Source of the DNA: Paludibacteraceae bacterium
Lineage (GTDB): Bacteria; Bacteroidota; Bacteroidia; Bacteroidales; Paludibacteraceae
Assembly (NCBI GenBank): GCA_017417025.1
Contig: JAFPZY010000006.1
Location: 1-57,370, forward strand
Length of the DNA stretch: 57,370 nt
Direction: 5' to 3'
Positions 1 through 8,314 of this stretch are shown piece by piece. Every line of letters starts with the position of its first letter. Position 1 is the stretch's first letter. Under the pieces are notes generated by a model. The model did not search any database. It had not been told where the DNA came from and saw only the letters and a list, made by a program, of their open reading frames with translations. Both the position numbers and the translations under genes were made by a program.

Positions 1-2507
1 AGATGGTAGCCGGCGGCACTTACTCAGTAATAGAGAAAGGCGAAGGCGGCGGTACTGTCACTCCTGTTGAGCCGGAAGGTGACGAGGTGACAGTTGCACA
101 GGCACTGGAGGTTATTGCGGCACTGGCAGAGAACGGCAAGACCGAGTCTGTTTACACCGTGACGGGCTATGTGACCAATATCAAGACCGCTTACAGCAGC
201 CAGTATAACAACATCACATTGGAGATAGCCGACACGAAGGGGGGCACTCCTATACTGACCCTGTTCAGGGTTAAGCCCAATGCCGACAGCGACCAGGCAG
301 TTGTAGCCGGCGACAAGGTACAGGCAGTAGGTCAGTTGCAGCGCTATGTTGCCAACGGCAATGAGACTCCTGAGATGGTAGCCGGCGGCACTTACTCTGT
401 AATAGAGAAAGGCGAAGGCGGTGGTACTACCCCCGTGCAGCCTACAGGTGACGAGATTTCTGTTTCAGACGCTCTGACCCTTATCAACGGTCTGACCGAG
501 AACGGCAAAACCGATGTGACTTACACAATAATGGGTTATGTGGTTGCCATCACAACCGAATACAGCGACCAGTACAACAACATCACCTTCACTATCGCCG
601 ACACTAAGGGCGGCACAGTTACTGTCACTGTCTTCCGCGTTAAGCCGACTTCTGACTCTGACAAGGCTGTCGCCGTAGGTGACAAGATTGTCGTTACAGG
701 TCAGTTGCAGCGTTATGTAGCCAACGGCAAGGAGACTCCCGAGACAGTTGCAGGCGCAACCTTCTATATAATAGAGAAGGGCGAAGGCGGCGGTTCGGTT
801 ACTCCTGCCAACCCCAACTACTACCAGAAAGTGACAACTCCGATTGCCAACTGGGCAGGACGCTATCTCATTGTTTATGAGCCCAAGGGACTCGCCTTCA
901 ACGGCGGACTTGACCAGCTTGACGCTGCAGGCAACTCCATTGAAGTTGAGATTGAGAACGACCGCATAGCCGTTACCGACGAGACCAAAGCCGCCGAGTT
1001 CACCATTGCTGCTTACGGCAAAGGCTACTCGATAAAGAGCGCTTCGGGACGCTATATAGGTCAGGAGGACAACAAGAACGGACTGAAAGCTTACAAGAGC
1101 GACGAAATACTCAACCTCATCGCCCTTGACGCAGACGGCGCTGTAATAAAGAGTGCGGGTGCTTACCTGCGCTACAATGCAGCTTCCAACAACCGCCGCT
1201 TCCGTTACTACCAGTCGTCCACCTATACACGCCAGAAGACCGTGCAGCTCTATCGTATCATGGACGGTTCAGAGACTCCTGTTACACCGCAGCCTACCGG
1301 CAACGAGATAACTGTAGCAAAGGCTCTTGAGGTCATCAACGGTCTTGCTTCGGGCGCAACCTCAACCGCCGATTACACTGTTACCGGCTATGTTACCAAC
1401 GTGAAGACCGCTTACAGCGCTGACTACAACAACGTGACTCTGGAAATTGCTGACACTAAGGGCGGCAGTCCGATACTGACTCTGTTCCGCGTCAAACCCA
1501 ATGCAGAGGCCGACAAGACTGTGGCAGTTGGCGACAAAGTGACCGCAACCGGCAAACTGCAGCGTTATGCAGCCAACGGCAACGAGACTCCCGAAATGGC
1601 AGCCGGCGGCACTTACTCCGTAATAGAGAAGGGTGAAGGCGGCGGCACCACTCCCACTCCGGTTAATCCTGAGGGCGAGGAAGTGAATGTTGCAAAGGCT
1701 CTCGAGATACTTGCAGGTCTTGCCTCCGGCGCGAAGACCGATGCCAAGTACACCGTAACAGGCTATGTTACCTCTATCAAGGACCAGTACAGCGACCAGT
1801 ACAATAACATCTCCATCTACATCGGCGACACGAAGAACGCCACTGACGTGCTATTGCTCTACCGCGTTAAGCCGAATGCCGATGCAGACAAGCAGGTGGC
1901 AGTAGGAGACAAAGTGACGGCTGTCGTGCAACTCTATCGCTACCAGCAGGCTTCAGGCGACCTTATGGAGACCGTAGCCGGAGGCACCTACTCCGTCATC
2001 GAGAAGAACGACGGTACAGACGGTCCTGATCCCGTAGATCCTGTAGATCCTGCAAAGGATGCTATCTCTGTGGCTGATGCTCTTGCCGCTATTGCTGGTC
2101 TGGCAGAGAACGGCAAGACCGAGTCTGTATGCAAGGTTGTCGGTTATGTAATAGCCGTTACTGATCCGTTCAACAGCCAGTATGGTAACATCACCTTCAC
2201 CATCGGCGACACTAAGGATGCCACCTCCACTCTCACGCTCTTCCGCGTCAAACCCAATGCCGATAGCGACAAGGAGGTTAAGTCTGGCGACCGTGTAGTG
2301 GCAGTCGGACAACTCCAGCGCTTTGTCAAGGACGGCAAGGAGACTCCTGAGATGGTAGCCGGCGGCACATACTCCGTAGTGCCCGAAACAGCACTTGAGG
2401 ATGCAGAGCTCAACAGCGGTGACGGCAAGTTCGTCATCGACGGACAGCTTGTCATCATCCGCGGCGGCATTTGGTACAACGCACAAGGACTTATCTTGCG
2501 CCGTTAA
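1..2507 (+). CDS. Secreted protein of repeated OB-like domains (5' end outside window)
   Basis: The frame is open at the left edge, so the N-terminus and export signal are not visible. The visible 834 residues hold the tail of one domain and five full copies of a domain of about 105 residues. Each copy starts near 'ALEVI.GLA', has a 'Y.V.GYV' strand, a central 'YNNIT..I.DTKGG' and 'LFRVKPNADSDK', and ends 'ETPEMVAGGTYSVIEKGEGG'. The pattern resembles the OB-like domains found repeated in Bacteroidota surface proteins; this is family resemblance, not proof of ligand. One unlike domain (about residues 277-425, rich in Tyr and Arg) sits between copies 2 and 3. Acidic or Pro/Thr linkers join the domains. 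The C-terminus 'GQLVIIRGGIWYNAQG' resembles that of the 40057-41358 protein and may be an export tail. Function unknown; an extracellular role is inferred. Confidence 0.8.
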   Translation, partial: MVAGGTYSVIEKGEGGGTVTPVEPEGDEVTVAQALEVIAALAENGKTESVYTVTGYVTNIKTAYSSQYNNITLEIADTKGGTPILTLFRVKPNADSDQAVVAGDKVQAVGQLQRYVANGNETPEMVAGGTYSVIEKGEGGGTTPVQPTGDEISVSDALTLINGLTENGKTDVTYTIMGYVVAITTEYSDQYNNITFTIADTKGGTVTVTVFRVKPTSDSDKAVAVGDKIVVTGQLQRYVANGKETPETVAGATFYIIEKGEGGGSVTPANPNYYQKVTTPIANWAGRYLIVYEPKGLAFNGGLDQLDAAGNSIEVEIENDRIAVTDETKAAEFTIAAYGKGYSIKSASGRYIGQEDNKNGLKAYKSDEILNLIALDADGAVIKSAGAYLRYNAASNNRRFRYYQSSTYTRQKTVQLYRIMDGSETPVTPQPTGNEITVAKALEVINGLASGATSTADYTVTGYVTNVKTAYSADYNNVTLEIADTKGGSPILTLFRVKPNAEADKTVAVGDKVTATGKLQRYAANGNETPEMAAGGTYSVIEKGEGGGTTPTPVNPEGEEVNVAKALEILAGLASGAKTDAKYTVTGYVTSIKDQYSDQYNNISIYIGDTKNATDVLLLYRVKPNADADKQVAVGDKVTAVVQLYRYQQASGDLMETVAGGTYSVIEKNDGTDGPDPVDPVDPAKDAISVADALAAIAGLAENGKTESVCKVVGYVIAVTDPFNSQYGNITFTIGDTKDATSTLTLFRVKPNADSDKEVKSGDRVVAVGQLQRFVKDGKETPEMVAGGTYSVVPETALEDAELNSGDGKFVIDGQLVIIRGGIWYNAQGLILRR

Positions 2508-2538
2508 GTACCACAACAGACAGAGCACAGGCTCTGAA

Positions 2539-2577
2539 ATAACAAAGAAGCGGCATGAAAAGCCGCTTCTTTGTTAT
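2539..2577 (+). terminator. Strong hairpin terminator after the OB-repeat gene
   Basis: A perfect 16-bp stem (2539-2554 with 2562-2577) closes a 7-nt loop 31 bases after the stop codon. The A-rich left arm and T-rich right arm mean it could stop transcription in both directions. Confidence 0.85.
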
Positions 2578-2694
2578 CGCTCCGCAGGTGATGCCGGAGC
2601 AAGGGCGCAAAGGCGGAAAACCTGCAAGGAATAACCTGAATGCCCTCTTGAAAACGGCAAAAGACAAGAGGAAATACAAAAAATGCAAGATTTA

Positions 2695-2726
2695 TTTGCA
2701 TATATGCACAAAAAGCCGTATCTTTG
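2695..2726 (+). promoter_or_regulatory. secG promoter, -33 box inside a palindrome
   Basis: TTTG (2695-2698) and TATCTTTG (2719-2726) are separated by 20 bp, the Bacteroidota vegetative promoter pattern. The -33 box is the left end of TTTGCATATATGCACA, one base away from the perfect palindrome at 10485-10500. The inferred transcription start is near 2733, leaving a leader of about 80 bases before secG. Confidence 0.75.
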
Positions 2727-2811
2727 CACGCTCAACTATAGTGGGTTAGACTGCAATAAGTAAGAGCAACACTGATACAACCAACTGAAAACAATCTAAA
2801 TACAAGAGAAT

Positions 2812-3141
2812 ATGTATATTGCATTAACTGTTTTTATCGTATTTGTAGCCATCCTGCTCATCCTTTTGGTGCTCGTACAGAATAGCAAGGGAGGCGGTTT
2901 GGCAGCAGGTTTCGCAAGCGGCAACCAGGTGATGGGTGCCCCGCGTACGGCAGACTTCCTTGAGAAAGCAAGCTGGACCCTTGCGGCCGTGATAGTGTTC
3001 GCAAGCGTTATCGCCGTCGGTATCAGCAAAGGTCAGAACGAGCGTAATGCCGAAGGCAGTGCTATTACAGAGCAGGTAGAAGAAGCTGCTTCCACTCTGC
3101 CGCAGATGGCAGCAGAAGAGGCTCCGGCCGGCGAGGAATAA
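2812..3141 (+). CDS. secG: SecG, preprotein translocase subunit
   Basis: This 109-residue protein is the small membrane subunit of the SecYEG channel and helps SecA-driven export. It has the expected two membrane segments (about residues 2-22 and 56-73), with the family signature 'LVLVQNSKGGGLA' after the first, then 'QVMGAPRTADFLEK' leading into the second. The C-terminal tail after residue 80 is acidic and Ala/Glu rich, common in Bacteroidota SecG. It is a single-gene unit with its own promoter, and a terminator hairpin (3247-3276) lies inside the convergent glycosyltransferase gene. Confidence 0.95.
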   Translation: MYIALTVFIVFVAILLILLVLVQNSKGGGLAAGFASGNQVMGAPRTADFLEKASWTLAAVIVFASVIAVGISKGQNERNAEGSAITEQVEEAASTLPQMAAEEAPAGEE

Positions 3142-3151
3142 CCTACCGCCG

Positions 3152-3952
3152 TCAGAAGCGCGTGCCGGACTGCCGTGACCGCCGCAAACCGCCTGCCAGA
3201 CAGAGCAGCATGTAAAGCGGATAGAGCAGTTCGAGCAAAATGGCTGAAAAGAGGGATGCAGAGTTGTCCCTCTTTTTTATTAGTGCATACTCGCAGGGAA
3301 ACTTGATGAGGATAACAGGCGGGCAGAGCACCTGCATTATGTTGGCGGCTACAATTGCCGCCCCGCACAGGCGTATGTCCCTGTCGGTGTAATGTCCGCT
3401 TTTGCCGGCCCAGCGCATGCGCTGCTTGAGCAAGGAGTGCACATCGGGGCAGGGAGTGACCTCTGCCGTCAGTTCCTCGCTGTCGGCCACAGCTATGCGC
3501 AGGCCGCGCCGCTTGAAAGACTGCAGGAGGAACATGTCGTCGCCGCTTGGCAGCTCGGGGTGCAGGTCGCTGTAGCTTTCGAGCCAGCGCTCGCGGCGCA
3601 CCACCAGATTGGCCCCGCTGCACATCACAGCCCTGCCGCGGCGGGCGGACTCTATCGTAAGCTGCTGTATGGCTGCATATTCGGTTTGCTGCAGCCGCTC
3701 AATAAGGCTCCCCATGCCGCTGTTCATCTTTAGAGGGAGTATCAGCATGTCGGGACAGCCGAGTTGCTGCAGCAAGCGGCCCATACCGCTCTCAGTGACG
3801 GCAGGCGGCACTACATCGTCGTCCATCATCCATATATAGTCGGTGTCTGCAACTCCGGCAAGACGCAGGAGTGCATACTTCTTCCCGCGATTGTCGTCGT
3901 TGATACCACGGCGCGGAACAATCACCTTGACTGAAGGCGGGGCGGAACTCAT
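3152..3952 (-). CDS. Glycosyltransferase, family 2-like, membrane-associated
   Basis: The protein (266 residues from this start) has a family-2 fold: an N-terminal 'VKVIVPRRG' strand, a metal/nucleotide-binding 'MMDDDVVP' (DxD-type), a mid-domain 'CSGANLVVRRERW' and the 'GDDMFLL' plus 'KQRMRWAGK' motif (ED and QxxRW equivalents) of processive or GlcNAc-type transferases. The C-terminal third is hydrophobic with one or two membrane segments, so it probably works at the inner membrane face. The ATG at 3952 overlaps the aroA stop as ATGA; a longer open frame to 4027 lies inside aroA and is not needed. Substrate unknown. Its N-terminus is shorter than in most relatives. It carries the secG terminator hairpin near its 3' end. 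Confidence 0.75.
   Translation of the reverse strand: MSSAPPSVKVIVPRRGINDDNRGKKYALLRLAGVADTDYIWMMDDDVVPPAVTESGMGRLLQQLGCPDMLILPLKMNSGMGSLIERLQQTEYAAIQQLTIESARRGRAVMCSGANLVVRRERWLESYSDLHPELPSGDDMFLLQSFKRRGLRIAVADSEELTAEVTPCPDVHSLLKQRMRWAGKSGHYTDRDIRLCGAAIVAANIMQVLCPPVILIKFPCEYALIKKRDNSASLFSAILLELLYPLYMLLCLAGGLRRSRQSGTRF
3247..3279 (+). terminator. secG terminator embedded in the opposing gene
   Basis: A perfect 10-bp stem (3247-3256 with 3267-3276) is followed by a T run on the plus strand. It lies about 105 bases past the secG stop and inside the 3' end of the leftward glycosyltransferase gene, where it encodes residues around 'KKRDNSASLF'. Confidence 0.7.
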
Positions 3953-4995
3953 CTGTTTTTTTTCATTAGTGCACGTGTGGCAATGCCCAGTTGCGGAACG
4001 AACTTGGGGTAGGATTTCCTGATGCACTTCATGTCGTCGGTAGGCAGGTCGGCGGCCATAAGAGCCATGGCTATACGGTGGTCGTGGCGTGCAGACAGTT
4101 TCCCTGCACAGATGTCGTTTATGGCGGCAAGCCGGTCGCTCTCTTTAAGGCGGAGCGACAGCGTACCTGATGCCTGCAGTTCCACGTTAAGCCTGTGGCA
4201 TGTGACAGCCACTGCGGGATAGAGGTCGGGTATGTCCTCAAAGTCCACCTGCAGACAGGCGGCGTGCTTCCCGCCTCCGCAAATTACCACTCCTTCTTCG
4301 TTTTCGGTTGTTTCTACTCCCAGAGAGGCGAATATCTCTGCAGCGCGGCGGTCCCCCTGCATTGAATCGAGGTGCAGGCCCGGCATGCAGATAGCGTCAG
4401 AGTCAGGGTGCAGAGCCGCCCACTCGTACCAGAAAGCGGCTGCCGACCAGTCTTTCCCGACAGGCCTGTTGCGCATCAGCTCATAGTCTTCTATACACGC
4501 GCGCGTGATATCTATATAAGGTGAGCGGCTGTCGGTAGTCACTTCCTGCCCAATCAGCATCAGGGCAGAGACGAACTGCGAGGAGAGCGGTGTGCCCAGT
4601 GTGCACACCGTCCCCTTCAGTTGCTTGCCGGTTATGTGCAACGGCGGGTATTCGTCTTTGTCGAGATACTCAATCTCTGCGCCTAATCTGCAAAGCGCCT
4701 CAACGAGTTGTCCTATAGGGCGCTGCCTCATCCTCGGTTCGCCTGTGAGGGTAACGTCGCAGCCCTGTGTGGCTGCACAATAGGCGGTCAGGAAGCGCAT
4801 CGCTGTCCCGCAATTGTGCAGGTTGAGGGTTAAAGGCATTGGCGAATAGCGCAACTTGTAGAGCGCGTCGTGCATCAGCTTCACATCTTCAGGCGCGTCA
4901 GGCATTACCTCCATCATGGGGTCTCTGTGCAAAGCCTGGAGCACCAGCAGCCTGTTGGCAATGCTCTTTGATATGGGCAGATTTATGGTCAGCAC
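3949..4995 (-). CDS. aroA: 3-phosphoshikimate 1-carboxyvinyltransferase (EPSP synthase), compact form
   Basis: AroA joins shikimate-3-phosphate and PEP in the sixth step of the shikimate pathway, in the cytoplasm. Family motifs are visible in order: 'PISKSIANR' (residues 7-15), 'NCGTAMRFLTAY' (about 61-72), 'RMRQRPIGQLVEAL', 'SSQFVSALML', 'LRLKESDRLAAI' and 'ARHDHRIAMAL'. At 348 residues it is clearly shorter than the usual 410-430, with loops trimmed rather than a domain lost. It ends in an ATGA overlap with the glycosyltransferase and starts 11 bases after the M49 peptidase stop, so the three are probably co-transcribed. aroC, the next pathway step, is also short and lies about 6 kb away. 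Confidence 0.93.
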   Translation of the reverse strand: MLTINLPISKSIANRLLVLQALHRDPMMEVMPDAPEDVKLMHDALYKLRYSPMPLTLNLHNCGTAMRFLTAYCAATQGCDVTLTGEPRMRQRPIGQLVEALCRLGAEIEYLDKDEYPPLHITGKQLKGTVCTLGTPLSSQFVSALMLIGQEVTTDSRSPYIDITRACIEDYELMRNRPVGKDWSAAAFWYEWAALHPDSDAICMPGLHLDSMQGDRRAAEIFASLGVETTENEEGVVICGGGKHAACLQVDFEDIPDLYPAVAVTCHRLNVELQASGTLSLRLKESDRLAAINDICAGKLSARHDHRIAMALMAADLPTDDMKCIRKSYPKFVPQLGIATRALMKKNR

Positions 4996-5006
4996 AATGT
5001 TGAAGT

Positions 5007-6989
5007 TCAGTTGATGTCAGGCAGGTCGGAGTAGTCGCGGCTGTAGCGCAGGTGCTGTGCCACATAGCCCTCCGAGTAGTCAATGCGCACATCGGTGATG
5101 TTGCCGTCCTTGTCCTTCACGGGAGTGTAAACAGGATTGACGAAGCCCTTGTAGGGAGCAAGGTCAAGACGTGCATAGCGCTCCAGTATCTCTTTGTGAA
5201 GTTCCTGATTCACCTTCACTGCGTAGGTCTCCACCATCTGCTTGGCGGCTGCATAGTCGCCTTCGGAGGTGATGCGCTGTATTTCGCGGAGCAACTCGCC
5301 ATACAAGCGGCGGAGCCCCTCATAGTCGTTCACCTGCAGGTAGTGCTTGCCGTCGCGCTCTATTATCTCCACTTCCTTGTCTGCCGCATGTTCATACACC
5401 CAGTTGGCTATCAGCTGGCGGTTGCGCATGTGTGCCTCCTCAATGTCTTTGCCGGGCTCAATGCGCACCAGCTGTGTCATAAGGCCGTTCATCATCTGCT
5501 GGTAATAGCCGGCTTTGTAGGCATCGGGGTCAGGGAGCAGTCCCAGTTCGACGAGCTTGTTGTCGGCCAGATAGTAGAGCCCGAAGAGGTCGGCGCGTGC
5601 TTCCTCTATGGTGGACGCATGCTCTTTAAGCGCATCTTTGGTTACGCCCGGCATCAGTTTGCCTGAACCGTGCCCCACACACTCGTGCAGGTCGGTATGG
5701 AGGTCACTGCACAGCACTCCGTATTCCTCATACAGGCGGCGTATATCGTCGTCCACCATGAACTCTTCGTTGAAGCCGTTGCCTTTGGCCGCCTCGTTGT
5801 AAGCGTGGGCGAGGTTGTCTATTGTCACCGACTTGCTGCCGTACTCTTTGCGGATCCAGTTGGCGTTGGGCAGGTTGATGCCTATTGGCGTGGCGGGATA
5901 GCAGTCGCCGCCGAGCATAGCTGCCGTAATTACTTTGGCGCTTACGCCCTTCACCTCCTCTTTCTTGTACTGGGGGTCGGTGGTGGAGTGGTCTTCAAAC
6001 CACTGGGCGTTGGCAGAAATGGTCTGTGTGCGCTTGGTTGCTTCAAGGTCTTTGAAGTTCACCATCGACTCCCATGTGCCTGTTATGCCGAGCGGGTCGG
6101 AGTAGGTCTCCGTAAAGCCGTTTACATAGTCCACGCGGCTTTCAAGGTCCTTCACCCATGCAATGCAGTATTCGTTGAAGGTCTTGAGGTCACCGGTCTT
6201 GTTGAAGTCAATCATCTTGCTTATAGCGGTGCGCTGCTCGTTGGTCTCGGCATACTGCAGAGCTTTTTCAAGGTTCTCCACCACCTTTGCCAGAGCCTCG
6301 GAGTAGAGTCCGCCTACCTTATATACGCGCTCTTTGATTACGCCGTCCTCTTTCACCAATTGCGAGTTGAGTCCTATCCACAGCGGCTCAGCGGAGTTGT
6401 CTTTGTGCTCCGCATACCATTGTTCGGCCTCTGCCTGGGTCACTCCTTCGCCGTAGTAGTTGCCGGCGGAAGCTGCTATAAGGTCTTCGCCGTCAGCCTG
6501 CGACATGCGTTTTGCCATAATGCCGGGCACGAACATGACATCTTTCACTTCTTCGTCAAGCTGTGTGCCTGTGGCGGCAAGTGCTGCATCAAACCACTCG
6601 CGTGTGAACTCCGGCAGGAACTTGTCTTCGGAGTAGTGGTGGTGTATGCCGTTGGAGAACCACACGCGCTTGAGGTATTTCTCCAGCAGTGCGAACTGCG
6701 GGTCCTGTTTGTCGGCATAGTTAATATATACCTGCTCCAGAGCGCGTCGTATGCGCAGGTTGTAGCGGCAGTTCTGGTCATACAAGATGTCGCGTCCGTG
6801 CAATGCAGCCTCGGAGAGATAATACAGCAGAGTCTTCTGCTGCACGTTGAGCGACTCAAAGTCGGGCACTTTGTAGCGCAGGACTTCCAAATCATAGAAT
6901 TTGTCCACGTTGTAGTTGAATGTCGGTTGTTGTTTTGTGCAGCCCGCTATGAGTATCAGTGCGGGGAGCATGAGGAGTGATTTTTTCAT
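5007..6989 (-). CDS. Dipeptidyl peptidase III-like lipoprotein (peptidase M49)
   Basis: This 660-residue zinc metallopeptidase belongs to family M49, which removes dipeptides from peptide N-termini. The catalytic pair of motifs is present: HECVGH at residues 435-440 (Bacteroidota M49 enzymes have this HEXXGH form with one residue fewer than the classical HEXXXGH) and 'EEARAD' at 462-467 with the third zinc ligand E463. The N-terminus 'LIAGC' (Cys17) is a lipobox, so the enzyme should be lipid-anchored in the periplasm or at the cell surface; human and yeast relatives are cytosolic. It sits 13 bases after the nucleoside phosphorylase gene and 11 before aroA on the same strand. Confidence 0.92.
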   Translation of the reverse strand: MKKSLLMLPALILIAGCTKQQPTFNYNVDKFYDLEVLRYKVPDFESLNVQQKTLLYYLSEAALHGRDILYDQNCRYNLRIRRALEQVYINYADKQDPQFALLEKYLKRVWFSNGIHHHYSEDKFLPEFTREWFDAALAATGTQLDEEVKDVMFVPGIMAKRMSQADGEDLIAASAGNYYGEGVTQAEAEQWYAEHKDNSAEPLWIGLNSQLVKEDGVIKERVYKVGGLYSEALAKVVENLEKALQYAETNEQRTAISKMIDFNKTGDLKTFNEYCIAWVKDLESRVDYVNGFTETYSDPLGITGTWESMVNFKDLEATKRTQTISANAQWFEDHSTTDPQYKKEEVKGVSAKVITAAMLGGDCYPATPIGINLPNANWIRKEYGSKSVTIDNLAHAYNEAAKGNGFNEEFMVDDDIRRLYEEYGVLCSDLHTDLHECVGHGSGKLMPGVTKDALKEHASTIEEARADLFGLYYLADNKLVELGLLPDPDAYKAGYYQQMMNGLMTQLVRIEPGKDIEEAHMRNRQLIANWVYEHAADKEVEIIERDGKHYLQVNDYEGLRRLYGELLREIQRITSEGDYAAAKQMVETYAVKVNQELHKEILERYARLDLAPYKGFVNPVYTPVKDKDGNITDVRIDYSEGYVAQHLRYSRDYSDLPDIN

Positions 6990-7002
6990 AAGTTATAGAG
7001 GT

Positions 7003-7875
7003 TTATATTCTGTCCAGGACGGTCTTTACCAGTTCGCGTATGCGGGGCTTGTAGTCGGTGTTGGCAGCTTCTGCTTTGCGCTGTGCGATAACGCAGCAGA
7101 CAGTCATGGCTTTGTGACCCATGTGAAGTGCGAGTCCGGCAATGCAGCTGCCCTCCATCTCGTAGTTAGTGATGCGCTGACCCTGATAGCGGAAGGCAGT
7201 GATGCGCTCGTTGATATCCTCAACGGCAATGGGTACGCGCAGCACGCGTCCTTGCGGTCCGTAGAAGCCGTTGGCGGCTATGGTGCAGCCCTGCATCATG
7301 TCTTTGCCTATGCGCCCGACAAGTTCTTCGTCAGCGCTGACCACATAGGGGACGGCCGCTTTGGCGGGGTAGTGGATAAAGTCCACGAGGGCTTTCTCGA
7401 ATCCGAGGTCCGATAGCTTGTCGCGGTCGTGGTAGAACGCCAGCACTCCGTCGAAGCCGATGCTTTTTCTGCTTACGAGGAATGTGCCGAGGGGAATGTC
7501 CTCTTGCATACCGCCGCACGTGCCGACGCGCACAATCTCAAGTTGGCGGTGCTGTTCTTTCTCCGTGCGGGTGTTGAAGTCGATGTTGGCAAGTGCGTCC
7601 AGTTCGTTCATTACGATGTCGCAGTTGTCGGTGCCGATGCCGGTTGAAACGCAGGTGATGCGTTTGCCGTTGTAGCGTCCGGTGATGGTGTGGAACTCGC
7701 GGCTCTGTATGTCGCACTCAATGCTCCCTTCGTCGAAGAAGGAAGCCACCATGTTCACCCTGTCCTGGTCGCCGACCAGAATGATTTTGCCGGCAAGGAA
7801 CTCGGGTTTGAGGTGCAGATGGAAAGCGGAGCCGTCATCGTTGATTATCAGCTGGCTTGCAGGAAAGTGTCGCAT
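7003..7875 (-). CDS. Nucleoside phosphorylase (uridine phosphorylase-like)
   Basis: The 290-residue protein belongs to the PNP/UDP phosphorylase superfamily, which splits nucleosides with phosphate into base and ribose-1-phosphate. It shows 'ILVGDQDRV' near the N-terminus (phosphate site, GDP.R in relatives), 'VSTGIGTDN', 'VRVGTCGGMQ' and the sugar/base site 'NYEMEGSCIAGLA'. Length and motifs fit Bacteroidota proteins annotated as uridine phosphorylase, but substrate choice cannot be read from sequence. It is first of a leftward run with the M49 lipoprotein and aroA, 13 bases upstream of the peptidase gene. Confidence 0.85.
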   Translation of the reverse strand: MRHFPASQLIINDDGSAFHLHLKPEFLAGKIILVGDQDRVNMVASFFDEGSIECDIQSREFHTITGRYNGKRITCVSTGIGTDNCDIVMNELDALANIDFNTRTEKEQHRQLEIVRVGTCGGMQEDIPLGTFLVSRKSIGFDGVLAFYHDRDKLSDLGFEKALVDFIHYPAKAAVPYVVSADEELVGRIGKDMMQGCTIAANGFYGPQGRVLRVPIAVEDINERITAFRYQGQRITNYEMEGSCIAGLALHMGHKAMTVCCVIAQRKAEAANTDYKPRIRELVKTVLDRI

Positions 7876-7942
7876 AATATATATAGTGTTTTCTTCTTTT
7901 TATAATGTGAATAATATTGCGTGATATGTTACTCCGCTTGGC

Positions 7943-8248
7943 TTAGGCTTCCCCTCCTCCGAAAGACATGGGTATGGTGGAGCCCGGTGCGGGTTGCCCC
8001 GGCAGTGTTATTTTGCCGAACTGTTGCTCGTATTTGCTTATGTTGTCCTGGAGAGCGAAGAGGAGCCGCTTGGCATGCTCGGGAGCCATAACAATACGCG
8101 AGCGTACAGCCGCCTGCTGTATTCCCGGCATCATCTGCGCGAAGTCGATGACGAACTCTGAAGAGGAGTGTGATATTACTGCGAGGTTGGCGTAGGTGCC
8201 CTGCGCCATCTCGGGAGTGAGGTTGATATTCAGTTTCTTTTCTTCCAT
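7943..8248 (-). CDS. DUF3467 family small protein
   Basis: The 101-residue protein has the DUF3467 pattern: 'GTYANLAVISHSSSEFVIDF', 'ARVRSRIVMAPEHAKRLL'-like helix region (seen here as 'RSRIVMAPEHAKRLLFAL') and a C-terminal helix 'DNISKYEQQFG' before a Pro/Gly tail. There is no signal peptide or membrane segment, so it is cytoplasmic. Members are widespread in Bacteroidota and their function is unknown. It is separated by about 65 bases on each side from leftward neighbours. Confidence 0.85.
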   Translation of the reverse strand: MEEKKLNINLTPEMAQGTYANLAVISHSSSEFVIDFAQMMPGIQQAAVRSRIVMAPEHAKRLLFALQDNISKYEQQFGKITLPGQPAPGSTIPMSFGGGEA

Positions 8249-8314
8249 AATAGAGGTTGTTTTTACTTTTTTTATGTCAATATGATGTTTGTTGTTGTTT
8301 TGTCAGCAAGGTGT

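Noticed and set aside
5670-6980. 436-codon frame antisense to the M49 peptidase
   Set aside because: The sense frame carries the M49 zinc motifs.
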